DNA of 64,000 nucleotides from assembly GCA_015501595.1 (NCBI GenBank), contig JADNRX010000261.1:1-64000 (forward strand), written 5' to 3'. The translations under genes were made by a program, and so were the position numbers. The first letter of the stretch is position 1, and every line of letters begins with the position of its first letter. This DNA comes from Hymenopellis radicata. Taxonomy: Eukaryota > Basidiomycota > Agaricomycetes > Agaricales > Physalacriaceae. The notes beneath the pieces were generated by a model that saw only the letters and a list, made by a program, of their open reading frames with translations, had not been told where the DNA came from and searched no databases. Shown piece by piece: positions 11,218 through 21,339 of the stretch.

Positions 11218-11728
11218 TTGACGTAGCATAAAGTCGAGAGAGCCACGCTTGCGTCCCTCGTCATCGAGCCAGTTGACATAGCGTGGACTGGCATCAACAT
11301 GTACACCTGTGGAATGAAAATTGGCTGCGATATCGTTGCCTTCCATGCGTTCGAGATCCTTCGCGTACGCGACGGCGTTCTCGGTGAATGCAATCATGTG
11401 GGGGACGGGCCGGTCGTGCCAGTGTGTAATGCGGGGCGGTGGTACGTAGGCAGGGAGTGGGGGGGGAGTCGGCCAGCGGTTGTAGTTCTTCATGTAGGCA
11501 GCAAGACCACCCGAGCGCTCCAAGTCGGCAAGCAATGCGGCGTCGTACTGCTCAATGTCAGGAGCCCACGGTCCGTTAACACCTGAACGTCAGTCAAACG
11601 AATGTCCAAAAATAGAAATGAAAAAACGTGAATAGCGCACTAGAAGGGTCGGTGAACGCTGCGATATACGAAGGACCAGCGAGTCGCGGCGGGTTGGAGC
11701 GCCGACCGCCCCCAGCGCCAGAAGACAT
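10894..11728 (-). CDS. hypothetical protein with acidic, disordered C-terminus
   Basis: Four inferred exons: 11728-11641, 11582-11217, 11168-11016 and 10961-10894, ending in TAG. Exon 1 starts MSSGAGGGRRSNPPRL. The middle contains DGRK-like and LARTxxL-free sequence without known motifs: a conserved-looking ITHWHDRPVPHMIAF and YAKDLERMEGNDI. The C-terminus is very acidic (DVPPTQEEDDEDD; TEDEEEDDEDARPF) and ends in basic KRHR. No domain is recognised; it looks like an agaricomycete orphan. Instead of stopping at 10894, a donor GTTAGT would let the reading continue in frame into two further exons (about 10850-10724 and 10670-10617), which resemble exons 3 and 4. A longer isoform is therefore possible. 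It shares an upstream region with the divergent gene at 12128. Confidence 0.6.
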
Positions 11729-11870
11729 GAAAAAACCTCCAAGAAAGAGTTAGTACACAAGCCTAGTCAAGCACCCATACCTTTCCACGCGTACCTTGAA
11801 GCGTGGTCGTGGTACAAGTTAAAGAGACTTCGCCCGCAGTCAATCGGTCTCGCTCGGCCACGATCGGCAA

Positions 11871-11912
11871 GTCACGTGACTCGCTCGGACTCGATCGGGC
11901 GAGTCACGTGAC
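11871..11912. promoter_or_regulatory. paired CACGTG palindromes in a divergent promoter
   Basis: GTCACGTGAC occurs at 11871-11880 and 11903-11912. The flanks extend it to a nearly perfect 17-bp inverted repeat (GTCACGTGACTCGCTCG against its complement). CACGTG is the core E-box bound by basic helix-loop-helix and some bZIP factors in fungi. The site lies between the starts of the minus gene (11728) and the plus gene (12128), so it could serve both. Binding is inferred from the motif only. Confidence 0.45.
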
Positions 11913-12127
11913 GTTGGTTGGTATTTTTTTTTTGTCGGGGAACGTTTAGATAGAGGATTATTAACGTGTAGACATAGGATTGAGTTAACAATGAATTAAT
12001 ACACTGTTGCGAGGGAATTTGCCGGATTAGATTAGATCGTACTCAATGTGCACGGAAATCGCCGGATAAGAATCGATGCCCGCCGATTTGATCTGTTTCC
12101 TTCCCGCCACCACCATCACATTTGCAG

Positions 12128-14670
12128 ATGGCCGATATCGACGCCTTCCTGATTCTCTCATGCTGTGGGCATGAGTGCGCGCACCCCGCTGCTTTCAGAA
12201 TGCCGGCGTACATGGATGTCCATGGCCACTTCCGTCATCACACTGAGCCTAAGACCGGGGACGCCCACCCTTGGTGCAACCAGAACTGCAAGATGCATGG
12301 CGTCACGGGCACCGCGATGCTCAGACCGGCCAACGACGACGATATAAAACGGTTCTTCAAACCCCTCTACAGATGTCTTGAGAGGAGCGCGCTCTCTCGC
12401 AGGCGGAACCAGGATCGCACGCGTGTGTACAACGCATTCAACTCTACGCCTAAGTGGAGGGACTGGGTTGCCAATATTGATACGTTGACGGAGCACCCAA
12501 AGTCCGCCTTCAGCGATGGCCACTTTGCGCGGAACGAGGACGAGCATTGGGATCTCAAACAAGTCGCTGTTTGGCCTCTTATCTCTCAGCCAAATCAACC
12601 CGCTCCGCCGGCGTGGAACAGAGAGTTAGCGCTGGAGCGAGCGGCCGCGGTACCTCTTCCTGCACCTGCTCAAGGTGCTGCTGCTGCTGCTCAGGCGCTC
12701 CCGGCCTTTCCCGGCTATCAGCTTGTACCCGTTGCTGCCTATCCTCCAGGCTACGCTCCTCCCCCCGTCGTTTACCCTCCAGGTTATGCTCTTCCTCCTG
12801 CCGGTGTTGGTGCTCCCGCGCCCACTTTACCTGCTCCCGCTCCAGTTTTCGCTGCTCCCGCAGGTGGTTTCGGTGCTCCCCCTGCAGTTTTTGGTGGTGC
12901 CGCCCCAGTTTTCACTGCTCCCGCTCCAGTTTTCGCTCCTCCTCCTCCTGCATTCCCACCGGCGCCTCCTGCGGCTCGCTCCCCTCCACGCAACGCTACA
13001 CCCGGTCCTTCCGGCAGAAACCAGATGCCTGAGGATGACGTGACAGGTCCTATGGGGCGTCTGTCTGTGGACCCTCATGGACGCGCCGTATTCCCTATCG
13101 TTTATCCCGTCCGCGAAATCGACCCAGCCGGTCACACGGCGCCATTCCCTCGCCACCCACACGCAAGATTGCCGAAGAGAATGCTAGTCGGTGTGTGGTC
13201 GCTCGTCAGCGACGAAAACTTGTGGAACGAAGATGTGGGGAAGGACATGGATAAGCAGCACAAAGGGTTGCCCTACTTTTGCACTATGACGGTCGATCTA
13301 GCAAATCCGAGGGCGTATACTTGGGACGTGTACGTCCGGCGCTTAGATTTTATGAGCCGTCTGGTCAGTTTTCTGGGCCCGCAAGATAAAGAGAGTAGTA
13401 TAGCGACATACTACCTGCACGAATGGGTACGTTGCATTTCAGGTACCTGTTGAGTACTGATGGCTTATAACCTAGATCGAGATCACGCGTCGTTTGTGGC
13501 TGGAGGGGGTAGACGTCCGCTACGCGCCCTCCGGTTCTCTAATGAATGCTTTAACGACGCGCGACCCGAACGACAAGTTGTGGGCGGCTATCCAGGACGA
13601 CACTGAGGTGATTCTGAACCTCGCCGCTATCGTCGGGAACGGCGTTGCAGCAGGCGGTGGTGACGAGTCTTCACCTTGGGTAGGACTTGACGCAGAGGAC
13701 ACGATCAAGAGTATCGAGGAGCTCTTGGACACAGGAATATTCTTCTAGCCTGCCCCTGGCGCGATGACGATGACTACCCGCAAGTACATCAACACATTCC
13801 TGTACGGCGGTGAGATCTTGAACGCCGGTGGACGTGCTGAGCCGCCATTGTCTGTTACGAGTGTTGACTATGGTGTCAAGTTGCTGGAGAAGGGCTCGCA
13901 CGTCATTAAGCGCGACTTTACGGCCGAGATTCAGGACGTGTTCATGCCTAACTGTGCTCTGCAGGGAAAGTCGGCAAGTGCGGGATTTGGAAATGGACAG
14001 ACTGACGTCCAGCGCTTCAAGGACTCGTGGAACAAGAACCTGGCAGTCACGAAGACCATCGGCGATGCATTCGTTCCAATGTTCCTCGCTGTACAGTACA
14101 ACGATGCCTTGATCAGCGTTGGCGAAGTCCGCGTCTACTTCGTCAACGGCGTCTTGGTTGACCTACTGCATACTGTGCCTGGGCGTGAAATGGCACAACA
14201 TTGGGAGGTACAGCGTGTGTACTCTGGGAAAACTGCTCCACTCAAAAATATCAGGTAGGATGTGTTCTTTCTTATGACATTGTTCTGACAATTGAGCGTC
14301 AAGGTTACTCGATGGCCGTGTTCCATCACCGGACGCGACACTGGATAAGGATGGTCGCTGGCTTGGCGGAAGGACGGAACAGACCCTCGAGGCCGAGGCA
14401 GAGATCCGTCGATTCGCATCCAAAGTCTACGAGCGTCTGGTCAACATCGAGGATGCGGTCGCTGGTCCGCTTTCCGCTACGTATCGTCTCTTTGTCCGAA
14501 TTGATATCGGCATAATGCGGTCAGAAGACGGCCCACCTCGTTTGTGCTTGAACGAGATTCAGGGCGCGCACTGTGGACTCTGGAGTGATGATCCAGAAGT
14601 CAGCGACGGCGTCCCCAACGCCATTATCGACGCTTTTCGGGCTGGATGCTGGATGAAGAGAGAGTATTAG
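12128..14670 (+). CDS. large hypothetical protein, proline/alanine-rich centre, ATP-grasp-like end
   Basis: Four inferred exons, 12128-13426, 13476-13679, 13749-14254 and 14304-14670, joined in frame by standard GT-AG introns, give about 790 codons. The first ATG in frame is at 12128. The N-terminal 150 residues have Cys/His pairs (SCCGHECAHP, HPWCNQNCKMHG) that could bind metal. Residues of about 160-300 are a low-complexity Ala/Pro/Val linker with PAPVF and PPGYA repeats. The C-terminal half is globular and ends in FVRIDIG...LCLNEIQGAHCGLW. That pattern recalls the last part of ATP-grasp-like proteins (R-D ... DG ... NE), but I would not assert activity. I know no named family for it. It is probably an agaricomycete lineage-specific gene. 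The third exon could instead be read as a separate ORF from 13764, but the splice joins are clean. Confidence 0.7.
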
Positions 14671-14834
14671 TTTACCGCGGCCGCCGTCTTTTTTTTGTAC
14701 TTGTCCGCGTTTTCTTGAAATGATGTACTCTACCGTGCCCGCCTGTATTTGTATAAAATTTTTTTGACTAGGTATTCGCTCAGAATGTGGCGTGACTTAG
14801 CTAACGTATCCTACGAGATTCTACTAGCATTTCG

Positions 14835-15190
14835 CACTGCTCCCCGGCACCCGCCAACTCACGCAGGGGGAGCAAGACGACGATGACACGTTTGAGGTAA
14901 AGACCATGGCAGGAGGTAGCCATGTTTACAGTGCCTATTTTAGAGGATTTCTGAATTAAAAATGTATCAGCTACGACAAATGAGTCAACTCGGAATCGAA
15001 CCGAGGATCTTCTGTCATGGACTCTGTTTCGACGTAATCTGGACAGACGCGTTCACCACTACGCTATTGACCCGTACTCATCAGGAGGGTGAACGGTATG
15101 ATGAGACTTCGTATTCGCGGGATGTCAGCGTGATCCAGCGAGACCCAGCGAGATCCAGCGAGACCCAGCGAGATCCAGCGCGGATCTCAA
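14835..15190 (+). pseudogene. duplicated 3' end of the neighbouring gene at 15281-16793
   Basis: The stretch CGCAGGGGGAGCAAGACGAC, then a TTTGAGGTAAAGACCATG block, then CCTATTTTAGAGGATTTC and TGAATTAAAAATGTATC matches the last exon and 3' flank of the next gene (16590-16810). One copy of the repeated C-terminal motif has been deleted. It is followed by the same tRNA-like sequence and the same CCCAGCGAGA minisatellite as at 16819-17010. No upstream exons of the gene are present, so it is a non-coding remnant of a local duplication. Confidence 0.65.
14981..15073 (-). repeat. tRNA-like sequence, degenerate anticodon arm (copy 1)
   Basis: On the minus strand the acceptor halves GGGTCAA and TTGACTC pair, with A73 following. 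A D-arm with GCGT/ACGC and a T-arm with CTCGG-TTCGATT-CCGAG are intact, and so are boxes A and B. The anticodon stem TCTGT/ACAGA pairs, but the loop plus presumed intron (27 nt) has C, not T, at position 33, so no anticodon can be assigned. The body resembles eukaryotic tRNA-Arg. I read it as a pseudo-tRNA or SINE head; a tRNA with an unusual intron is less likely. Confidence 0.5.
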
Positions 15191-15280
15191 ACTCAATCGC
15201 TTCTGCGTCCAACCACGTGAGTAGGGTTGATAGGCGATAATGACTACGCTATTGGCCAGCGTTCGATGTAGACGAGAGCC

Positions 15281-16793
15281 ATGAGACTAGGTCGTGTTAC
15301 CTCGGCTTGTCGGCATTTGAGTGAGGAATTATCCGAGGTGCGTACCCCGCTTTGTTCCGACATACCATGTCGCTCACTCAGGAGCTTCTTGCCAACGCCG
15401 CCAGTCCGACTGTACCCCGCATGAGCACACGACTTCCTTTCCAGTACATGCTGGAGCAATGTCTACAGGATAACTTTGAAGTCCTGAATGCTTATACCGC
15501 TCGTCTGATGACTCCGACCTCATCAACCAGAAGCTGGGCAGAGGAAGACGCTTTGGAGTACGTCAACTTGTCATGCTACATGTTACATACTGATGCATAC
15601 ATTTTCTAGACGTACCAATTTTGTGCTTCGGCGCCTAAAGCTTCGCGATGCAGAGACAGGGAAGCCGGACCACCTGGAAGATCCCGCGATAGACGATATC
15701 GATAGGTCCTTTGTTGAGGACACACCGCGAATCAGGGCAGTCTTCGACGTCTTGTCCACCTACATGGGTTGGTATGCTCTCTGCCGACTTGTACTGTCGC
15801 TGATCCGGTACGTGCTTTGCGTTCTTCCCGTCCCTGCTAGATATCAACAATGTTCCTAGGAATGCCGAGCATCGAGCAGATGAGGAAATCGCGCTTCCCG
15901 CTTCTCAATACTTACCTGGAGATTTTCACGGTAATCTTTTCAAGGCGTTGGACGCGCAGTTCTGGCACCCGTTTGAACACCTGGACGTCAAACGACAAAT
16001 CCTTGTCAGAAATGAACTGGTCAGTACCCGAGTAGGTCTGGAGAAGGAAAAGGCCCGAGTCAGGCTCTATATCAACTGCTTGCACAAGAAGATCCTGCTA
16101 ATCTGGTAAGCAGTAGCAGAGCTATAGCGGAAACATAGGTGCTAACATTCCACTCAGGGGTCATCCTCAAGACACTCTGCGCATCCTCAATAAGGTTGCT
16201 CGAGCCGTTGTGGACCAATTATATATAGAAATGTTGTGGGTTGGAGTCGACCGGTTCTTTGCCAGTCGCGTATTTCCCTTTATGCGGGGCCCGCGGGACA
16301 CAGACGAAGTCGTTCCATGTGTTCGACCTTACCGGTTTGAACTATGGCGAACGGCGCGATTCCAGGAAGTTGAAGTCGAGCTGTATCTACAGTGGGCCTC
16401 CCACAGCTCAAGCCCGTTCTTTCATAGCGTCCGCAATATAGTCAACAGCGTGGAGAGCGGCGCCGGAGAAGATGAAGAAATGCACGGTGCGCTAGCTGCA
16501 TGCATTTCACGAAAAGTATACCTTGAACATATTGTACAGATCCCGAGCCCAGCGTTCACGATGATTCTACTGAGGAAGATGCCGCGCTACTCCCCAGCAC
16601 GGGACAACTGACGCAGGGGGAGCAAGACGACGATGACCCATTTGAGCTAAGGACCATGACGCGAGAGGAGGTAGCTGCGTTCACAGCGCCTATTTCACTT
16701 ACCCAGGAAGAGAACGATGATCCCTTTGAGCTAAAGACGATGACAGCAGAGGAGGTAGCCTTGTTTACTGGGCCTATTTTAGAGGATTTCTGA
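15281..16793 (+). CDS. hypothetical multi-exon protein with repeated C-terminal DDPFEL motif
   Basis: Six inferred exons: 15281-15337, 15382-15557, 15610-15767, 15841-16105, 16158-16486 and 16540-16793. All join in frame with good donors (GTGCGT, GTACGT, GTTGGT, GTAAGC, GTGCGC) and give about 413 codons. An alternative start is the ATG at 15367. The mainly helical body has no motif I recognise. The C-terminus carries the motif DDDPFELRTMTREEVAAFT, then NDDPFELKTMTAEEVALFT, then ends GPILEDF. This looks like an agaricomycete orphan. The last exon and flank were duplicated to 14835-15190. The end of exon 5 also reads on without the last splice, to TGA at 16609, but the spliced reading is supported by the duplicated copy of the last exon. 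Confidence 0.65.
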
Positions 16794-16818
16794 ATAAAAA
16801 TGTATCGGCTACGACGAA

Positions 16819-16916
16819 TGGGTCAACTCAGAGTTGAACTGAGGATCTTCTGGTAAGATTCAACGACGTGGTTTACATATTCTTGTCAGATGCGTTAACC
16901 ACTACGCTATTGACCC
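16819..16916 (-). repeat. tRNA-like sequence, degenerate anticodon arm (copy 2)
   Basis: The acceptor halves GGGTCAA and TTGACCC are perfectly complementary. D-arm GCGT/ACGC and T-arm CTCAG-TTCAACT-CTGAG are intact. Between them lie TCTG and CAGA, separated by a 30-base stretch that differs strongly from copy 1, with no T33. It sits immediately 3' of the gene at 15281-16793 and is followed by the same minisatellite as copy 1. Confidence 0.5.
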
Positions 16917-16969
16917 GTACTACTAGTGAGGGTGAACCGGATGATGAGACTTTGTATTTGCCTGACGTC

Positions 16970-17525
16970 AGCGAGACCCAGCGAGACCCGGCGACGCCCA
17001 GCGAGTCCCAGCGAGTCCCATCCCACTTAACTGAATGGGTTGGACATGGCCTTTGTGCTTCAGCCTGCTTACCTTGGTCGGTTAGAGCACCAGTACTGCT
17101 TCCTTGGGTGGCGCAGGTTGAAGTCGGATTCAAGTCCTATACTGTTTTCCTGCTAATCCAGGAAGCGAACATACACCTGATAGATTGCTCAGTCACAGTA
17201 TGGAAAATGAACGCCGATACACCGAACCCCAGCGAGACCCAGCGAGACCCAGCGACGCCCAGCGACGCCCAGCGACGCCCAGCGAGTCCCATCTCACTTA
17301 ACTGAATGGGTTGGATATGGCCTTCAACCTGTGCTTCAGCCTGCTTACCTTAGTCAGTGAGAGCACCGGTACTGCTTCCTTGGGTGGCGCAGGTTGAAGT
17401 CGGATTCACGTCCTGTACTATTTTCCACCTGATAGATTTCTCAGTGGGAGTGCTACACTTTATGGAAAATACCCCAGCGGAACTCGGCGAGACCCAGCGA
17501 GACCCAGCGAGAGCCAGCGAACGTC
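16970..17525. repeat. two SINE-like units alternating with a CCCAGCGAGA minisatellite
   Basis: Two units starting at 17017 and 17288 (period 271 bp) share TTAACTGAATGGGTTGGA, then CTTCAGCCTGCTTACC, then a tRNA-like stretch (GGTCGGTTAGAGCACC, D-arm/box A-like, and GGATTCAAGTCC, T-arm/box B-like), and a 3' part ending TATGGAAAAT. Arrays of the 10-mer CCCAGCGAGA precede, separate and follow them. The same 10-mer array stands at 15132-15180. This fits a tRNA-derived short interspersed element with tandem tails. Confidence 0.6.
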
Positions 17526-17559
17526 GGCGGACGCTACTGAAGATGGGTACCATGGACCG

Positions 17560-18031
17560 AGTAAATTACTTCCCGCACCTTTATCGGCCTCTTATGAGGT
17601 CCTAGAAACAGTCCTGAGTGGTAGAAGATCGCGTGAACCGGGTTCAACATGATCGTGCGCCACAACTTGATCGGCCCATAGCTCGCTCAATGTATAATTA
17701 TATGGTCTGATATTTCGTACAGTACATCCCCTTAGGCGTACCTACAACTTCCTCTCTTACAAAATAGCCGTATTTTTTTTTCGTTTTGCATCGGTGCAAC
17801 TGAAGTAGGGGTAATTCCCTCTTTTCACATGCTTAGCGTTTATTTATACTAACCAATAGCATTACGGCCTCGAGCCCAAGGTAACTCTGCTGACTGAGCC
17901 TCAAAATCACATGTGTCGACCCCGAGTAGGATCTGAAGAGCATAAAAGCGAAAGGTCCAAGGTGTGTTTCAATAACACTCCGCCTTATCCTACTTCGCCC
18001 TTTTCTTTAGCGCACGGATTATTATTTCGTC
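17560..18031. other. intergenic, nothing recognised
   Basis: No ORF or motif that I can support. A T-rich run lies at about 17770. Confidence 0.6.
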
Positions 18032-18063
18032 ACCCCCCCCTAACCCTAACCCCCCCTAACCCA
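18032..18063. repeat. interstitial telomere-like tract
   Basis: Three CCCTAAC-type units with expanded C runs (CCCCCCCCTAACCCTAAC then CCCCCCTAACCC). The basidiomycete telomere unit is TTAGGG, complement CCCTAA. The tract is short and imperfect, so it could be chance, a healed break or a telomerase-added patch. Confidence 0.5.
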
Positions 18064-20090
18064 ACGACCTACAGTAGACTCTCCGTCGTATCCAATGTCG
18101 TCCGCTAAACTTTCAATATGATCTTTCTCATACCCGACTTGAAGAAGGAACTGTGTCGACGAGCAAAATAAACACCTTGGCAGCGCGTGTACTGACTGTT
18201 ACGAGCTCTAGAGGGCCTTAATTCGTCGAGATCCGGGGTCGGAATTTGGAGCAGGCTAGAGAAGTCGGTACAAAAGTGCGTAACATCATCGTCCAGGCAG
18301 TCGTCTTTGAAGTTCTGACAGTCCCAAAGGTCATACCTGCTCAATCCCTGGAGATTCGGAGGCAGAAGATTGGATGCTGCGGTGCAGAGGACTAGGGCGT
18401 GTTGAACACCGACACAAGTTTCACGCCTGACTTTGCCTCTACAGGTTGAGGAAGTCATCGGTCCGAGGTGCGTGATCGTCTTGGGCATGAAAAGAACTGA
18501 CAGTGAATGAGGACCCATAGATCCCATTCAAATATCCAGAAGAGCGGAATATCCAACGCGAAAAGGGTCGAATTCTAGAGGAACCGTGTCGCGACATGAT
18601 GGGAAGAGGGAGAGCATTGCCCATCACGTTGAGCTAAATGCGGCAATTTGACAGTTACTTCTTACCGCCATCACCTTCAGCCTCAAATCAGATTCTTTGT
18701 GTCAGCGACGCGTCGGCGCATACGGCGCCATCAGAATCAACAATGACCCGACGTGTGTGCCAGCTGGAAACGCGACCCACGGAATCTTCGGGTTAGAGCA
18801 GCGTGGATGGACGGCCTGGCCGGCCAGGCTTGGATCTTCAGAAAAAAGTGGGTTTTTCTCCTCTTTTTTCCTTTCATTCATCGACTCATTTGATGACAGA
18901 TTTGCCTCGAATATGTCGCCGACTTTGTGAGATTTCTTTGCCTTGGCGGTCTTGATCTCCAGGCCGATTCGACAAAGTGGGCGGGGGTCGCTTTGCCATC
19001 GCCTGGATATGCCTTCCAAAACCAGGAGAAGAATTGCGTTGTCATGGAGACGAGGAGTTGAATTCAGGGCATGCGTTGTTGTCCTCGCCAGACCGGCTTT
19101 GGGTCCTGGCGACGAGGTGCGTATTTTGTGCTCATTTTCAAGTTCTCCTTCTGACACCTTTTGGTTAGATCTGCGTTACCTACGGTACGTATTTTCCCTG
19201 ATATCGCGCTATTTTTCAGCCTATGACTTCCACTAGATAACGCGAGGCGGAGGCGGCCTTCGCACGCTCGAACGGCTTGAGGGGCAACGCCGCATCTGAG
19301 GAGCACGCCGTTTTGCGACGACTGCAGCGTGTGGTGGCCTCGACGGCCCGGCTTTTTTTCTCGTCTGACAGCCGTTCTGCATGGTTCTCCCTCACAGCCG
19401 CTGTAAGTTTTCCAATTAATATTGCGCAGCCTGTTTGTTAACCCTTTGGAAGAAAGTCATAGTCCAATGCACATGCGTTAACGACCGTGAGCGCGCTTTC
19501 ATGGCAGTAAATGTTTATTGACGCGTCCCCGCAGGGAGCTTGTTCTCGCAATCCAGCATCAACCGCGACGGCTGCCTGCAAAGTTGGATTTGGAAGATAG
19601 AGACATTCAAATGTCCTTGGGATTACAACATCTGCCTGTAGAAGTGCGTGCTCATTTCTATTCGAAGCTTTAGCTGACCGCCCTGATAGCTTTTATATTG
19701 CATACAACTAGTCGCCCCATCCGAAGCCCTCCCTCACCTCAAAAATGTATCTCGACTCCAGCGCCCAACTCCTTTCGCGCCCAATACATAAGGCGGAGCA
19801 TTATCGCGGACCCCGTCGACTGGCCGCCCAATCCCCAGATCCTCCGATACGGCATCTGCACACCCCCAGTTCGACATTATATGCACCCGCTGTGCCCCTG
19901 CCACGAATCTACATAAACCCACCGAGCTCCCCAAACACCTTTTCCGAAGGCTAGATGCCCGTAAATGACCTCGCTCGGACGCTGATCCGGTTCTCCGCCT
20001 AATTCGAGGCAAACCCAGTCATACCCCATCTTAATGTCAACGCCCATAGCGGATTCGCGTTAACGATGGCCGTACACGCCTCGTTCACGC
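18064..20090. other. gene relics, no confident gene
   Basis: A minus-strand ORF at 18105-18527 (140 codons) has no recognisable motif. Plus-strand frames at 18943-19236 look protein-like in places, with intron-like TTTTTCAG signals, but break up quickly. A block near 18820 (CCTGGCCGGCCAGG) resembles one near 252, again suggesting dispersed repeats. I assign no product. Confidence 0.4.
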
Positions 20091-21339
20091 GACTGATATG
20101 GCGGCCATTCGTCTGTCAGTGCACGGCGATGTGCTCTTCCAGCAAATGCAGCTCACGTCTAGCAACGGAAACGTGCCCTTGAGCGAGCTCTCGTTCCCAT
20201 CCGCCTTGCCCACTTGATGCGGGCCGGATGTCGTCCGCTCCTGTTCATCGTCGACTTTGACCTCGAGCCAGCGTCGAGTTTCTTCACCGAGGCGCAGTGG
20301 GATTTTGCTGCCGATCCCGTATGTAGTGCATGGGACGATTCCGAGAGGTGGGCCAAGAGCGTCCCTGCTGATGCTGTTGATGCCTGGGATAGATCGGCCA
20401 GGTACTTCGAGTGCGACATGATATGACGAGCTCGTCCCATGGGTAGGAGTTTGGCGTAGGGACGTACGATAGCCATAGTAGATAGTCCTTACACCTCAGC
20501 AGTGCCTTCGGTACCCAGCTGAGTAATATACTTCCTTCCTTCCTTCCAATCTTGTTAGGCTTGACGCATCATGGTAATGGCTTGTAGTGGCACGCCAACT
20601 GCTTTTGCCTACGTGAAAATGAGGGGCTGCGAAGTTCGAGAGGAGTTGGATGGATAGAGGTCTTGGACTAGTTCGCGGGCTTCCCTCCCCGCTTCATCAC
20701 GGAACGACGTTCATACCACTATTCTCGCAAACACCTATCTCTCTCTTTCGGCGGGATGGTCTCTGCAAACATTGCTAGGAAATACCTTCGAGCAGTGCTC
20801 GACGCCTGCCATTCCGACACGCCTCGTGTATCACAAGAAACCTCCCATGCCATTCCACGAGTATCTTACGGCGCACGTCGTGTATATCGTTGACGGTGTC
20901 GTCCGTCCCGAGTTCTCCGCAGAGGTGGACGTTCATCGCTTCGTTGACAAAGACTGTTAACATATTCATCCCAAGCCACATCTCGTTGCCCTTCTTTATA
21001 CTACTCCCTTGTTGATTGCCACGCATGTTGGTACATCGCGCCTGTTCAGAGACGTTGTCCGGCTTCCCTTCTTGGCCTCCTCCGCCTCTCCAACCTTCGA
21101 CGAAGACGACACGATCGAAATAGGAAAAAGTTTGAAAACAATGGAGCGCGTGCGTACGTACTACTCCTTTGCCTGTGCAGACAGCTTCTCAGCATGATTT
21201 AGAGAGCGAAAAACGCGTCATGAAGAAACGGCCCAGGAAGCAGTGCGATTGGCTAAGGAGCAGCTCAAGAAGTTAGAGACCGATGGGCAGGTTCTTCTTA
21301 GCCAGCGACACACCATCCATCCATGACGTCTAGGCCCGG

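Noticed and set aside
12547..13043. Cys/Ser-rich and Leu-rich frames overlapping the gene at 12128
   Set aside because: They are shadows of the Ala/Pro-rich linker in other frames (GCTCCC-type codons read as Ser, Cys or Leu).
14962..15240. A 92-codon ORF downstream of the gene at 12128
   Set aside because: It runs through the tRNA-like sequence and the 10-bp minisatellite, so it is not a gene.
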